Assembly: GCA_900770405.1 (NCBI GenBank)
Contig: CAAGKL010000180.1
Location: 1-9,581 of the forward strand
DNA: 9,581 nt
Source: Clostridia bacterium
Lineage (GTDB): Bacteria > Bacillota > Clostridia > UBA1381
Direction of reading: 5' to 3'
Shown here: piece by piece, positions 1 through 5,879 of the stretch
Layout: the number at the start of each line of letters is the position of its first letter
How positions within the stretch are numbered: position 1 is the stretch's first letter
Position numbers and translations under genes: made by a program
Notes under the pieces: model-generated
What the model was told of the DNA's origin: nothing
The model's input: only the letters and a program-made list of their open reading frames with translations
Database searches by the model: none

Positions 1-735
1 CACCTGCGCCGCGCCGACCGAAAGCCCTTTTAAGCCCGCCTCCTCAATCAGCGCGCCGGCAAAATGCCCCTCCGGGCGCTTGAACGTGCTTCCCGCGCTC
101 GCAAATTCCAGCGGCTGCTTATCTCTGCGCTTGCCCGCCAGCTCGCGCATTTTTGCCGCGATTTCCTCCCTGCTGCCCGGTGCGAGCTCAAAGCTCACGC
201 CCGTCACCACCGCGCCGTTCTGCGCAAAAATGCTTTTCCGATAGCCGAGCTGCATTTCGTCCCGCGAGAATTCGCGGATTTCGCCGCCGCATATCGCCCG
301 CGCCGACACAACCACATCGGACAGCGAGCCGCCGTACGCGCCCGCGTTCATATAAATTCCGCCGCCGACCGTGCCGGGAATCCCCGCCGCAAATTCCAGC
401 CCGCAAAGGCTGTGCTCGAGTGCCGCCGCCGCTGTCTGCGACAGCAGCGCACCGCTCTGTGCGGTGATTATATTTTCGCAAACCTTAATTTTTGCAAATT
501 TTCTTCCGAGGTGAATTACAAGACCGCGGATGCCGCCGTCCTTTACAAGAAGGTTCGACCCGTTGCCGACAATTGTCAGCGCGATATTTTCGCCGTGTGC
601 CGCCAAAATCAGCTCTGCAAGCTGTTTTTCCGACTCAGGCTCTGCGAAAAGCTCCGCCGCCCCGCCCGTGCGAAAGGTTGTATGCGCGCTCATCGGCTCA
701 TCTTTTTTCACATACGAAAGCTCCGAAATATTCAT
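1..735 (-). CDS. murB: UDP-N-acetylenolpyruvoylglucosamine reductase MurB (3' end cut off by the window)
   Basis: MurB is the cytoplasmic FAD enzyme that uses NADPH to reduce UDP-GlcNAc-enolpyruvate to UDP-MurNAc, the second step of peptidoglycan precursor synthesis. Reading leftwards from ATG 735-733, 245 codons are visible without a stop. The FAD-binding signature GNGSNLLV lies at residues 57-64, and the block IPGTVGGGIYMNAGAYGG at about 117-137. A G-Y-R motif near residue 164 carries the expected Tyr/Arg pair, and G-S-T-F-K-R-P holds the catalytic Ser at residue 216. The spacing and the GSTFKRPEG form fit the type II enzymes of Firmicutes (about 300 residues), so roughly 55 residues, including the final catalytic Glu, lie outside. 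The start has a strong AGGAGA (745-740) five bases upstream. It follows the stop of the PHP gene by only 10 bases, so the two are probably translationally coupled. Identification is secure. Confidence 0.95.
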   Translation of the reverse strand, partial: MNISELSYVKKDEPMSAHTTFRTGGAAELFAEPESEKQLAELILAAHGENIALTIVGNGSNLLVKDGGIRGLVIHLGRKFAKIKVCENIITAQSGALLSQTAAAALEHSLCGLEFAAGIPGTVGGGIYMNAGAYGGSLSDVVVSARAICGGEIREFSRDEMQLGYRKSIFAQNGAVVTGVSFELAPGSREEIAAKMRELAGKRRDKQPLEFASAGSTFKRPEGHFAGALIEEAGLKGLSVGAAQV

Positions 736-739
736 ATAT

Positions 740-745
740 TCTCCT
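740..745 (-). promoter_or_regulatory. Shine-Dalgarno of murB, adjoining the PHP gene stop
   Basis: On the minus strand AGGAGA is followed by five or fewer bases and the murB ATG at 735, and it directly abuts the TAA stop of the PHP gene (748-746). This placement fixes the murB start and suggests that ribosomes ending on the upstream gene can reinitiate here. Confidence 0.8.
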
Positions 746-1465
746 TTAAATTCTGATCTTTTTACGCGCTGCCATAAATTTCGCAAATTCTTCAAGCGAT
801 CGGTTTGCGATAAGCTCCTCGGGGAAATTGAGCTCTTCGAGCAGCTTTTTCGCGTTCAAAAATTTCCCTATCGCCTGCGCAAAATGCGCGTCGGAATCCA
901 CGCATATGTGCACGCCCTGTTTCTTGCACTCCGCCGCAATATCTTTGCATATCGGCACACTGTCCGGACGCGCTATGAAGGTTTTGGCGTTAATTTCAAT
1001 CATTTTACCGAGCTCGCCCGCGCGGCGTATTACCGCCGGATAATCATAGCGGTATTTCGGGCTGCCGCTGTGACCGATTATGTCCACGCACGGATTTTCC
1101 ACCGCCGTCATATATGCCTCGGTGTGATCCTTTTCGCCCAGTCCCGAATAGCAGGGCGAATGTATGCTCGCAATAATTATGTCGAGCGTGCCCATAAGCT
1201 CCGCGTCCATATCGAGCGTACCGTGTATATCAGTAATGTTGACCTCCGCGCCCTTTAATATCCGCACGCCGTCTATGTAATCGGGCAGCTCGTGCAGGCA
1301 CATAAAATGCCAGATGTGCGCCGAATCTGGAATTGTGCCGCAATGGTCGGTCATTCCGATTGCCTCAAGCCCTGCCGCACGCGCCGCCGCGGCATTTTCC
1401 GTCAGCGTCGAATATGCGTGCGAGGACGCAAGTGTGTGCGTGTGAAGGTCGGTTAATATTTTCAT
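746..1465 (-). CDS. PHP-domain phosphoesterase, YcdX-like
   Basis: This 239-residue protein is a single PHP domain, a metal-dependent phosphoesterase fold also found in histidinol phosphatase and DNA polymerase accessory domains. The metal-ligand pattern of E. coli YcdX is preserved in order: D6-L-H8-T-H10, H16, T-D40-H41, G-A-E74, I-H102, G-H132, and D190-S-D192-A-H194. The substrate cannot be read from the sequence; a small phosphorylated metabolite is the usual expectation. The gene sits between hprK and murB, an arrangement known from many Clostridia, which hints at a role tied to carbon flux or cell-wall precursor supply; this is inference. The start ATG at 1465 is preceded by AAGGGA at a rather long distance of about 11 bases. 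The first conserved motif begins at residue 6, so no upstream extension is needed. It is often annotated as histidinol phosphatase, but nothing here links it to histidine synthesis. Confidence 0.88.
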   Translation of the reverse strand: MKILTDLHTHTLASSHAYSTLTENAAAARAAGLEAIGMTDHCGTIPDSAHIWHFMCLHELPDYIDGVRILKGAEVNITDIHGTLDMDAELMGTLDIIIASIHSPCYSGLGEKDHTEAYMTAVENPCVDIIGHSGSPKYRYDYPAVIRRAGELGKMIEINAKTFIARPDSVPICKDIAAECKKQGVHICVDSDAHFAQAIGKFLNAKKLLEELNFPEELIANRSLEEFAKFMAARKKIRI

Positions 1466-1781
1466 AGCTCATCATTTCCCTTTTTATACATTTATACTCT
1501 TCCCCGAATGCATTATTGCGTAAAATATATATTTTCAAAACATCAGCCGCCGCATAAACCCGTTTCCGCGTAATCATCGCCGGTCAGCGCCGCACAAGAC
1601 TGCTCCTTGCTCAATTCACATTCCGTACAAACAACGCATACGACCGTCCGCACCAGTACATTACCACACAACACAAACGTAAATGTACCGGCAACGAGGA
1701 AAATTTCTTAAGACTGCTGTTTGAGAAGCCGACGCTGTACGAAAGTACCGCGAGGCTTTGAAAATAGTAGTCTTCGGAGAT
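1466..1781. other. Unexplained 316-base gap between hprK and the PHP gene
   Basis: Genes on either side are tightly packed, but this stretch has no recognised gene. On the minus strand two overlapping frames stay open for about 55 codons. One (1781-1614) continues the hprK frame beyond its stop. The other (1707-1546, stop at 1545-1543) would encode a hydrophobic segment followed by a cluster of six cysteines, including C-x2-C-x2-C. Neither has an ATG with a credible ribosome binding site, so I do not call a gene. Structural elements include a 14-bp perfect A/T palindrome at 1522-1535 and a 7-bp inverted repeat (GTACATT at 1657-1663 with AATGTAC at 1682-1688). There is no run-of-T terminator after hprK. 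An A/T-rich stretch at about 1480-1540 could hold a promoter for the PHP gene, but I see no convincing -35/-10 pair. Confidence 0.6.
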
Positions 1782-2729
1782 TTAACCGTTGTCAGATGCT
1801 TTCTGCATTTCCTTGAGCAATCTGTTATTCAGCTCTACCGCCGCGTTGTAACCCATACGCTTCTGACGGTTGTTCATCGCCGCGACTTCAATTATAATCG
1901 CAAGATTTCTGCCGGGACGCACGGGGACGGTCAGGCTCGGGACATTTATGCCCATAATGTTCGTGTATTCGTCCACCATTCCGAGCCGGTCGTACTGTTT
2001 GCCCTCAACCCACTGCTCAAGGTGAATTACCATATCAATGCTCTCCGTGTCCTTAACGGCGCCTATACCGAAAATTTCCTTAACGTCGATAATTCCGATA
2101 CCGCGGAGCTCGACAAAATGGCGGATAATTTCGGGTGAGCTCCCGACGAGCGTTTTCGATGAAACGCGCTTTATCTCAACCGCATCGTCGGCGACGAGCC
2201 TGTGCCCGCGCTTTAAAAGCTCGATTGCATTCTCGCTCTTTCCGACGCCCGATTCGCCGAGTATCAGTATTCCCTCGCCGTAAACCTCGACCAGCACGCC
2301 GTGGCGCGTTCTCCTGGGGGCAATCTGCACATTCAGATAACTTATCAGCGCGCTCATAAAATCCGAGGTTGCCTCCTCCGTGCGCAAAAGCGTCACATCG
2401 TAGCGCTTTGCAAGCTCGCCCATCTCGGGAGGAATCTGCATACCGCGCGTAATCACAAGGCAGGGTATCTTCCTTTTAAAAAGCTCCGCCAGGAGCGCCT
2501 CCCGCTTTTCTGCCGGGAACTGCTCGAGATACGTTAGCTCAACCTTGCCCATCACCTGTATTCTGCGCACATCAAAATAATCGTAAAAGCCGACAATCTG
2601 CAGCGCCGGGCGGTTTACGTCCGCGGTCGAAATCAGAACCTTGTCAATATCAGTGGACTCATAGATTTTTTCGCACGAAAATTCCTCTATAACCTTACTG
2701 AGCGGTATTGTAAAATTTGAATCGTTCAT
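1782..2729 (-). CDS. hprK: HPr kinase/phosphorylase
   Basis: HprK phosphorylates Ser46 of the phosphotransferase carrier HPr using ATP or pyrophosphate, and removes that phosphate, setting catabolite repression and sugar uptake in Gram-positive bacteria. The 315 residues match the usual length of about 310. An N-terminal domain (about 1-130) is followed by the kinase core: H143 in R-H-G-V-L-V, the P-loop G-E-S-G-V-G-K-S at 158-165 followed by E166, and the acidic pair D181-D182. The family signature V-E-L-R-G-I-G-I-I-D is at 207-215 or so, and the C-terminal P-V-R-P-G-R loop is at 269-274, ending in N-N-R-Q-K-R-M-G-Y-N. The gene is transcribed divergently from rpmB, from a promoter at 2789-2816. 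A purine-rich AAAGGAA (2747-2741) precedes the ATG by about 11 bases, slightly long. All expected catalytic residues are present. Confidence 0.97.
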   Translation of the reverse strand: MNDSNFTIPLSKVIEEFSCEKIYESTDIDKVLISTADVNRPALQIVGFYDYFDVRRIQVMGKVELTYLEQFPAEKREALLAELFKRKIPCLVITRGMQIPPEMGELAKRYDVTLLRTEEATSDFMSALISYLNVQIAPRRTRHGVLVEVYGEGILILGESGVGKSENAIELLKRGHRLVADDAVEIKRVSSKTLVGSSPEIIRHFVELRGIGIIDVKEIFGIGAVKDTESIDMVIHLEQWVEGKQYDRLGMVDEYTNIMGINVPSLTVPVRPGRNLAIIIEVAAMNNRQKRMGYNAAVELNNRLLKEMQKASDNG

Positions 2730-2776
2730 CTGCTTATGCGTTCCTTTCTTCTGTCAGCGGTAAATTTTTACACAAC

Positions 2777-2800
2777 TATACATTATATATTATACATTAT
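2777..2800. repeat. Ten-base direct repeat over the hprK -10 region
   Basis: TATACATTAT occurs at 2777-2786 and again at 2791-2800, separated by ATAT, giving a 14-base period. The second copy overlaps the hprK -10 box. It could be an operator or just A/T-rich promoter sequence with a second -10-like hexamer. Confidence 0.6.
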
Positions 2801-2816
2801 TTACGCCGATTTTCAA
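2789..2816 (-). promoter_or_regulatory. Sigma-A type promoter of hprK
   Basis: On the minus strand TTGAAA (2816-2811) is followed after 16 bases by a perfect TATAAT (2794-2789). The predicted transcript start near 2782 leaves a leader of about 50 bases before the hprK ATG. No other promoter of this quality lies upstream of the hprK-PHP-murB genes. Confidence 0.75.
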
Positions 2817-2875
2817 TCGAAATTTTAAAAAAATCAAAAAATATTCCGTTTTTTTAATTTTTTGTAAAAAAAGAC

Positions 2876-2904
2876 TTGCATTTTGTTTTGCTTTGTGGTA
2901 GAAT
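2876..2904 (+). promoter_or_regulatory. Extended -10 promoter of rpmB
   Basis: TTGCAT (2876-2881), a 17-base spacer and TAGAAT (2899-2904), preceded by TGG, form an extended -10 promoter. A- and T-tracts at 2826-2872 sit just upstream and could act as an UP element, as expected for a highly expressed ribosomal protein gene. It closely resembles the murA promoter further on. Confidence 0.75.
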
Positions 2905-2947
2905 AGATGTGTTTTGAAGGCTTTAATTGCATTGGAGGTGTAAGATA

Positions 2948-3136
2948 ATGGCAAAGTGCGAAATCTGCGGCAAGGGTGTTGCTTTCGGTATTAAGGTCAG
3001 CCACTCTCACAGACGCTCTAACAGAACGTGGAAGCCGAATATCCGTAAGGTAAAGGCTGTTGTAAACGGCACTCCTAAGTCGGTTTGTGTATGCACACGC
3101 TGCCTGCGTTCGGGAAAGGTTACCCGCGCGGTGTGA
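2948..3136 (+). CDS. rpmB: 50S ribosomal protein L28
   Basis: L28 is a small protein of the large ribosomal subunit. The 62 residues fit the family, starting M-A-K-C-E-I-C-G-K-G and containing the S-H-S-H-R-R-S-N-R-T-W-K-P segment around 18-30 that contacts rRNA. Cysteine pairs C4-x2-C7 and C49-x2-C52 form a zinc-ribbon site, so this is the zinc-binding form of L28; C47 is an additional cysteine. I chose the ATG at 2948 because GGAGGTG (2934-2940) lies seven bases upstream and because family members begin with MAKC; the open frame extends slightly further upstream, but those codons overlap the ribosome binding site. The gene has its own promoter and terminator, so it is monocistronic. Bacteria with this form sometimes carry a cysteine-free paralogue for zinc starvation; none is visible here. 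Confidence 0.97.
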   Translation: MAKCEICGKGVAFGIKVSHSHRRSNRTWKPNIRKVKAVVNGTPKSVCVCTRCLRSGKVTRAV

Positions 3137-3157
3137 GCAGAGTTTGTATGAAATATG

Positions 3158-3183
3158 ACTGCTGCTTTTGCGGCAGTTTTTTT
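3158..3183 (+). terminator. Rho-independent terminator of rpmB
   Basis: The arms ACTGCTGC (3158-3165) and GCGGCAGT (3170-3177) form an eight-pair stem with one G-U pair and a TTTT loop. A T-run continues to 3183. It begins about 20 bases after the rpmB stop and separates rpmB from the murA operon. Confidence 0.9.
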
Positions 3184-3219
3184 CGTTATAAAAAAATTTT
3201 CTTTTTTTGCATTTTTCTT

Positions 3220-3248
3220 TTGCATTTTCGCTCAATCTATGGTATGAT
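3220..3248 (+). promoter_or_regulatory. Extended -10 promoter of murA-walJ-rlmH
   Basis: TTGCAT (3220-3225), 17 bases, then TATGAT (3243-3248) preceded by TGG. The predicted start of transcription near 3255 gives a leader of about 60 bases. A second TTGCAT occurs at 3207-3212, part of a TTGCATTTT direct repeat, but its spacing to the -10 is too long. Confidence 0.75.
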
Positions 3249-3300
3249 ATATAATATAGAATATAAACGGATAAAATTACCCGATTGATTAATAAATTCC

Positions 3301-3306
3301 AAGGAG
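3301..3306 (+). promoter_or_regulatory. Shine-Dalgarno that sets the murA TTG start
   Basis: AAGGAG stands eight bases before TTG 3315-3317. The only other candidate upstream, TTG at 3285, has no purine-rich sequence before it, so the downstream TTG is preferred. Confidence 0.8.
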
Positions 3307-3314
3307 AGGATAGA

Positions 3315-4589
3315 TTGGAAAAGCTTATAATCAAGGGCGGGAAGGCACTTCGCGGCGAGGTTGAAATCAGCGGCGCAAAAAATGCCGCTGTCGCAATTAT
3401 CCCCGCCTGCCTTCTTATAAACGGTCTGTGCCGGCTTGAAAATCTGCCTGACATAAAAGATGTCAAGCTTTATCTGAATATTTTGCGCACACTCGGCGCA
3501 AAGGTTAATTACATTGATAAAAACACTGTCGATGTGGACTGCTCCGGCGTAAATTCCTACACGCCCGACCAGGATATGACTATGAAAATGCGCGGGTCTA
3601 CATACCTTATCGGCGCACTTCTCGGCAGATGCGGCAGATGCGTAATTCCGCCCCCGGGCGGCTGCGATTTCGGCACGCGCCCTATTGACCAGCACATAAA
3701 GGGCTTTGAGGCGCTCGGCGCGGAAATCAAAATGGAATACGGTATGATCGACGCAGATGCGCCCGAGTTGCGCGGCGCAAGCGTTTATTTTGATGTAATT
3801 TCGGTTGGTGCGACGATAAATATAATTCTCGGCGCGGCAAAGGCGCGCGGCACAACCATTATCGAAAATGCCGCAAAAGAGCCGCACATCGTTGACCTGG
3901 CGAACTTTCTTAACGCTATGGGCGCGAAAATCCGCGGTGCGGGCACCGACACTATAAAAATCATCGGCGTGCCCGAGCTGCACGGCGGGATTTATTCGAT
4001 TATTCCCGACCAAATTGAGGCGGGCACATTTATGATTGCCGCAGCGGCGACGCGCGGCGATGTCACGATAAAGAATATTATCCCGCGCCATCTCGAGCCG
4101 ATTTCGGCAAAGCTTATCGAGTCAGGCGCGGTTGTTGAGGAATTTGACGACAGCGTGCGCGTGTACGTTCCCGATGGGACGGTTTTTCGCCGCATCAACT
4201 TCATCGCACTGCCCTACCCCGGTTATCCGACCGATATGCAGCCGCAGCTGGTGACATTTTTGTCCTGCGTCAGCGGGACAAGCTCGGCGCGCGAGGGTGT
4301 CTGGGACGAGCGTTTCCGCTATGTCGGCGAGCTCAAGCGTATGGGCGCGGATATCCGCGTCGAGGGCAAGCTCGCGATTATCAACGGCGTAACGCGTCTT
4401 ACCGGCGCGCAGGTGCGCGCGACGGATTTGCGCGCGGGGGCGGCGCTGATTATTGCCGGGCTGATGGCTGACGGCTCGACCGTCATCAGCGATATTTTCC
4501 ACATCGACCGCGGCTATGAAAATTTTGAAGAAAAGTTTATCCGTCTGGGCGGCGATATTCACCGCGTGACGGTCGTAGAGGACGAGTAG
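3315..4589 (+). CDS. murA: UDP-N-acetylglucosamine 1-carboxyvinyltransferase MurA (TTG start)
   Basis: MurA transfers enolpyruvate from PEP to UDP-GlcNAc, the first committed step of peptidoglycan synthesis, and is the fosfomycin target. From TTG 3315 the protein has 424 residues, close to the 419 of E. coli. The substrate-binding pair K22-N23 occurs in S-G-A-K-N at the same numbers as in E. coli. The catalytic cysteine is C117 in P-G-G-C-D-F-G-T-R-P-I-D, so the enzyme is predicted fosfomycin-sensitive rather than carrying the Cys-to-Asp change. The catalytic Asp lies in P-T-D-M-Q-P-Q (D307), followed by D-L-R-A-G-A near 371-376 and the closing H-I-D-R-G-Y-E-N-F block near 396-404. An alternative TTG at 3285 would add ten residues but lacks a ribosome binding site. 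The loop form G-G-C-D-F-G-x-R-P-I-D-Q-H is shared with a clostridial MurA clade. It leads the operon; one base separates its stop from walJ. Confidence 0.95.
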   Translation: MEKLIIKGGKALRGEVEISGAKNAAVAIIPACLLINGLCRLENLPDIKDVKLYLNILRTLGAKVNYIDKNTVDVDCSGVNSYTPDQDMTMKMRGSTYLIGALLGRCGRCVIPPPGGCDFGTRPIDQHIKGFEALGAEIKMEYGMIDADAPELRGASVYFDVISVGATINIILGAAKARGTTIIENAAKEPHIVDLANFLNAMGAKIRGAGTDTIKIIGVPELHGGIYSIIPDQIEAGTFMIAAAATRGDVTIKNIIPRHLEPISAKLIESGAVVEEFDDSVRVYVPDGTVFRRINFIALPYPGYPTDMQPQLVTFLSCVSGTSSAREGVWDERFRYVGELKRMGADIRVEGKLAIINGVTRLTGAQVRATDLRAGAALIIAGLMADGSTVISDIFHIDRGYENFEEKFIRLGGDIHRVTVVEDE

Positions 4590-4590
4590 A

Positions 4591-5358
4591 ATGTTGTGCA
4601 CACTCACGAGCGGCTCGTCCGGCAACTGCTCACTTCTGAGCTTTGACGGCACGAACATTTTAATTGACTGCGGCATTTCCGGCAAGCGTCTCGGCGAGCA
4701 TCTTGCCGAACTCGGACTTTCCGGGGACGACATCGACGCGATACTGATCACCCACGAGCACATCGACCACATCAGCGGCGCAGGCGTTGTTTCGCGGCGG
4801 TTCGATATTCCCGTTTACGCCACCTGCCAGACGCATATGGCGATGAATTTAGGCAAAATCAAGGATGAAAACATAAAAATAATCGAGCCCGACCGCCCGT
4901 TTGAAATCGGCGGCGTCGGGATAAACGCTTTCTGCATACCGCACGACGCCGCGGCGCCGGTCGGATACAGGTTTTACTGCGGCAGCAAAAAGCTCAGCGT
5001 CGCGACCGACATCGGAATGATGACCGATGAGCTTTTATGCAGTCTTTCGGGCAGCGAGACAATTATTCTCGAGGCGAATCACGATATCGAAATGCTCAAA
5101 AACGGTCCTTACCCCGAGCGGCTGAAGGCGCGTATTCTGAGCACGAGCGGGCATATGTCAAACGGGCTTTGCGCCGACACCGCGCTTTTATTGGCGCAGC
5201 GCGGGGCGAAAAATATAATGCTTGCGCACCTTTCCGAGCAGAACAACACGCTGCAGCTGGCGCACGATGCCGTTGCCGGGCGATTGTCCGCCGGCGGCGC
5301 CGAAGCGGGCGATGTGCGGCTGAAGGTGGCGTCAAGATACGAGGTGACTGCATTTTGA
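4591..5358 (+). CDS. walJ: MBL-fold hydrolase of the YycJ/WalJ family
   Basis: This 255-residue protein is a metallo-beta-lactamase-fold enzyme. YycJ/WalJ proteins are associated with the WalRK cell-wall regulon in Bacillus-type organisms, and a YycJ homologue has been described as a 5'-exonuclease with a proposed DNA-repair role. The metal site is intact: T-H55-E-H57-I-D59-H60, then H118, D140 and H213. The family hallmark L-E-A-N-H-D (160-165), followed by P-Y-P-E-R-L-K and S-x-x-G-H-M-S-N (about 186-191), is also clear, as is A-H-L-S-E-Q-N-N (212-219). The start ATG lies one base after the murA stop, with AGAGGA (4577-4582) eight bases upstream inside the end of murA. Its stop overlaps the rlmH start. 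No WalRK genes are in the window, so the link to cell-wall control rests on family knowledge and on the neighbouring murA. Confidence 0.9.
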   Translation: MLCTLTSGSSGNCSLLSFDGTNILIDCGISGKRLGEHLAELGLSGDDIDAILITHEHIDHISGAGVVSRRFDIPVYATCQTHMAMNLGKIKDENIKIIEPDRPFEIGGVGINAFCIPHDAAAPVGYRFYCGSKKLSVATDIGMMTDELLCSLSGSETIILEANHDIEMLKNGPYPERLKARILSTSGHMSNGLCADTALLLAQRGAKNIMLAHLSEQNNTLQLAHDAVAGRLSAGGAEAGDVRLKVASRYEVTAF

Positions 5359-5831
5359 TGAACATATCCCTCATCTGCGTGGGAAAATTGAAGGAAAAAT
5401 ATTTGCGCGACGCGGTGGCTGAGTACGAAAAACGGCTGTCGCGTTTTTGTCGTTTCAAAACAGTTGAGCTCGCCGACGAAAAAATCCCCGATAATGCGTC
5501 CGATGCCGTCAGCCACTCAATTTTGGAGCGTGAGGGAGAGCGTATTTTAGCCGCGGCGGGAGATATGCCGATAATAGCTATGTGCATTGAGGGCGCGCTT
5601 GTGTCGAGCGAGGAGCTCGCCGCAAAAGTGGACGACCTCGCAATGCGCGGCGGACGCGCGGCATTCGTCATCGGCGGCTCACTCGGGCTGTCCGACGCTA
5701 TAAAATCGCGCGCCGCGGCAAAAATAAGCTTCGGCAGAATTACGCTGCCCCACCAGCTTATGCGCGTGGTTTTGGCAGAACAGCTCTACCGCGCATTTAA
5801 AATCAACAACCACGAAAGCTATCACAAATAA
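5358..5831 (+). CDS. rlmH: 23S rRNA pseudouridine-1915 N3-methyltransferase RlmH
   Basis: RlmH is a SPOUT-class SAM methyltransferase that methylates pseudouridine 1915 in helix 69 of 23S rRNA on the 70S ribosome. The 157 residues match the usual 155-159. The N-terminus M-N-I-S-L-I-C-V-G-K-L-K-E-K-Y is typical. The knot region contains the SAM-binding F-V-I-G-G-S-L-G-L-S (103-112), then T-L-P-H-Q-L-M-R (129-136), E-Q-L-Y-R-A-F (141-147) and the invariant C-terminal Y-H-K. The start ATG at 5358 shares one base with the walJ stop (TGATG), so translation is probably coupled; a GAGGTGA sits about ten bases upstream. The same frame stays open far upstream through walJ, but this is chance, since the homology begins exactly at 5358. 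The gene closes the murA operon. Confidence 0.96.
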   Translation: MNISLICVGKLKEKYLRDAVAEYEKRLSRFCRFKTVELADEKIPDNASDAVSHSILEREGERILAAAGDMPIIAMCIEGALVSSEELAAKVDDLAMRGGRAAFVIGGSLGLSDAIKSRAAAKISFGRITLPHQLMRVVLAEQLYRAFKINNHESYHK

Positions 5832-5839
5832 TAAAAAAC

Positions 5840-5876
5840 GGCTGTTTAAAAAAATCAATTGACTTTTTAAACAGCC
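5840..5876. terminator. Bidirectional terminator between rlmH and the methyltransferase
   Basis: A perfect 13-bp inverted repeat, GGCTGTTTAAAAA (5840-5852) and its complement (5864-5876), encloses an 11-base loop. On the minus strand it is followed by a T-run (5839-5834), a good terminator for the methyltransferase gene that ends at 5880. On the plus strand the trailing sequence is only weakly T-rich, but the hairpin lies eight bases after the rlmH stop and probably serves both directions. Confidence 0.85.
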
Positions 5877-5879
5877 TAT

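Noticed and set aside
64..756. Long plus-strand open frame across murB
   Set aside because: It is antisense to a clearly recognised MurB, is Arg/Ala/His-rich and contains no known motif; the codon bias of the real gene keeps the opposite strand open.
1365..1577. 70-codon minus-strand frame overlapping the start of the PHP gene
   Set aside because: More than 100 bases lie inside the PHP gene in a different frame, there is no good ribosome binding site and the sequence is not recognisable.
3184..3260. Possible riboswitch or attenuator in the murA leader
   Set aside because: The region is mainly A/T tracts with promoter elements; no hairpin pair or conserved aptamer pattern lies between the promoter and the ribosome binding site.
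2834..3466. 210-codon minus-strand frame across rpmB and the murA start
   Set aside because: It covers L28, its terminator and two promoters on the opposite strand; low-complexity Lys/Ser/Phe-rich translation from A/T tracts.
3237..4091. 284-codon minus-strand frame over murA and its promoter
   Set aside because: It is antisense to MurA with intact catalytic residues and runs over the murA promoter; the translation resembles no family and has a typical shadow composition.
5037..5357. Upstream extension of the rlmH frame through walJ
   Set aside because: RlmH homology starts exactly at ATG 5358, which overlaps the walJ stop; the extension is Arg/Ala-rich and lies inside a conserved gene in another frame.
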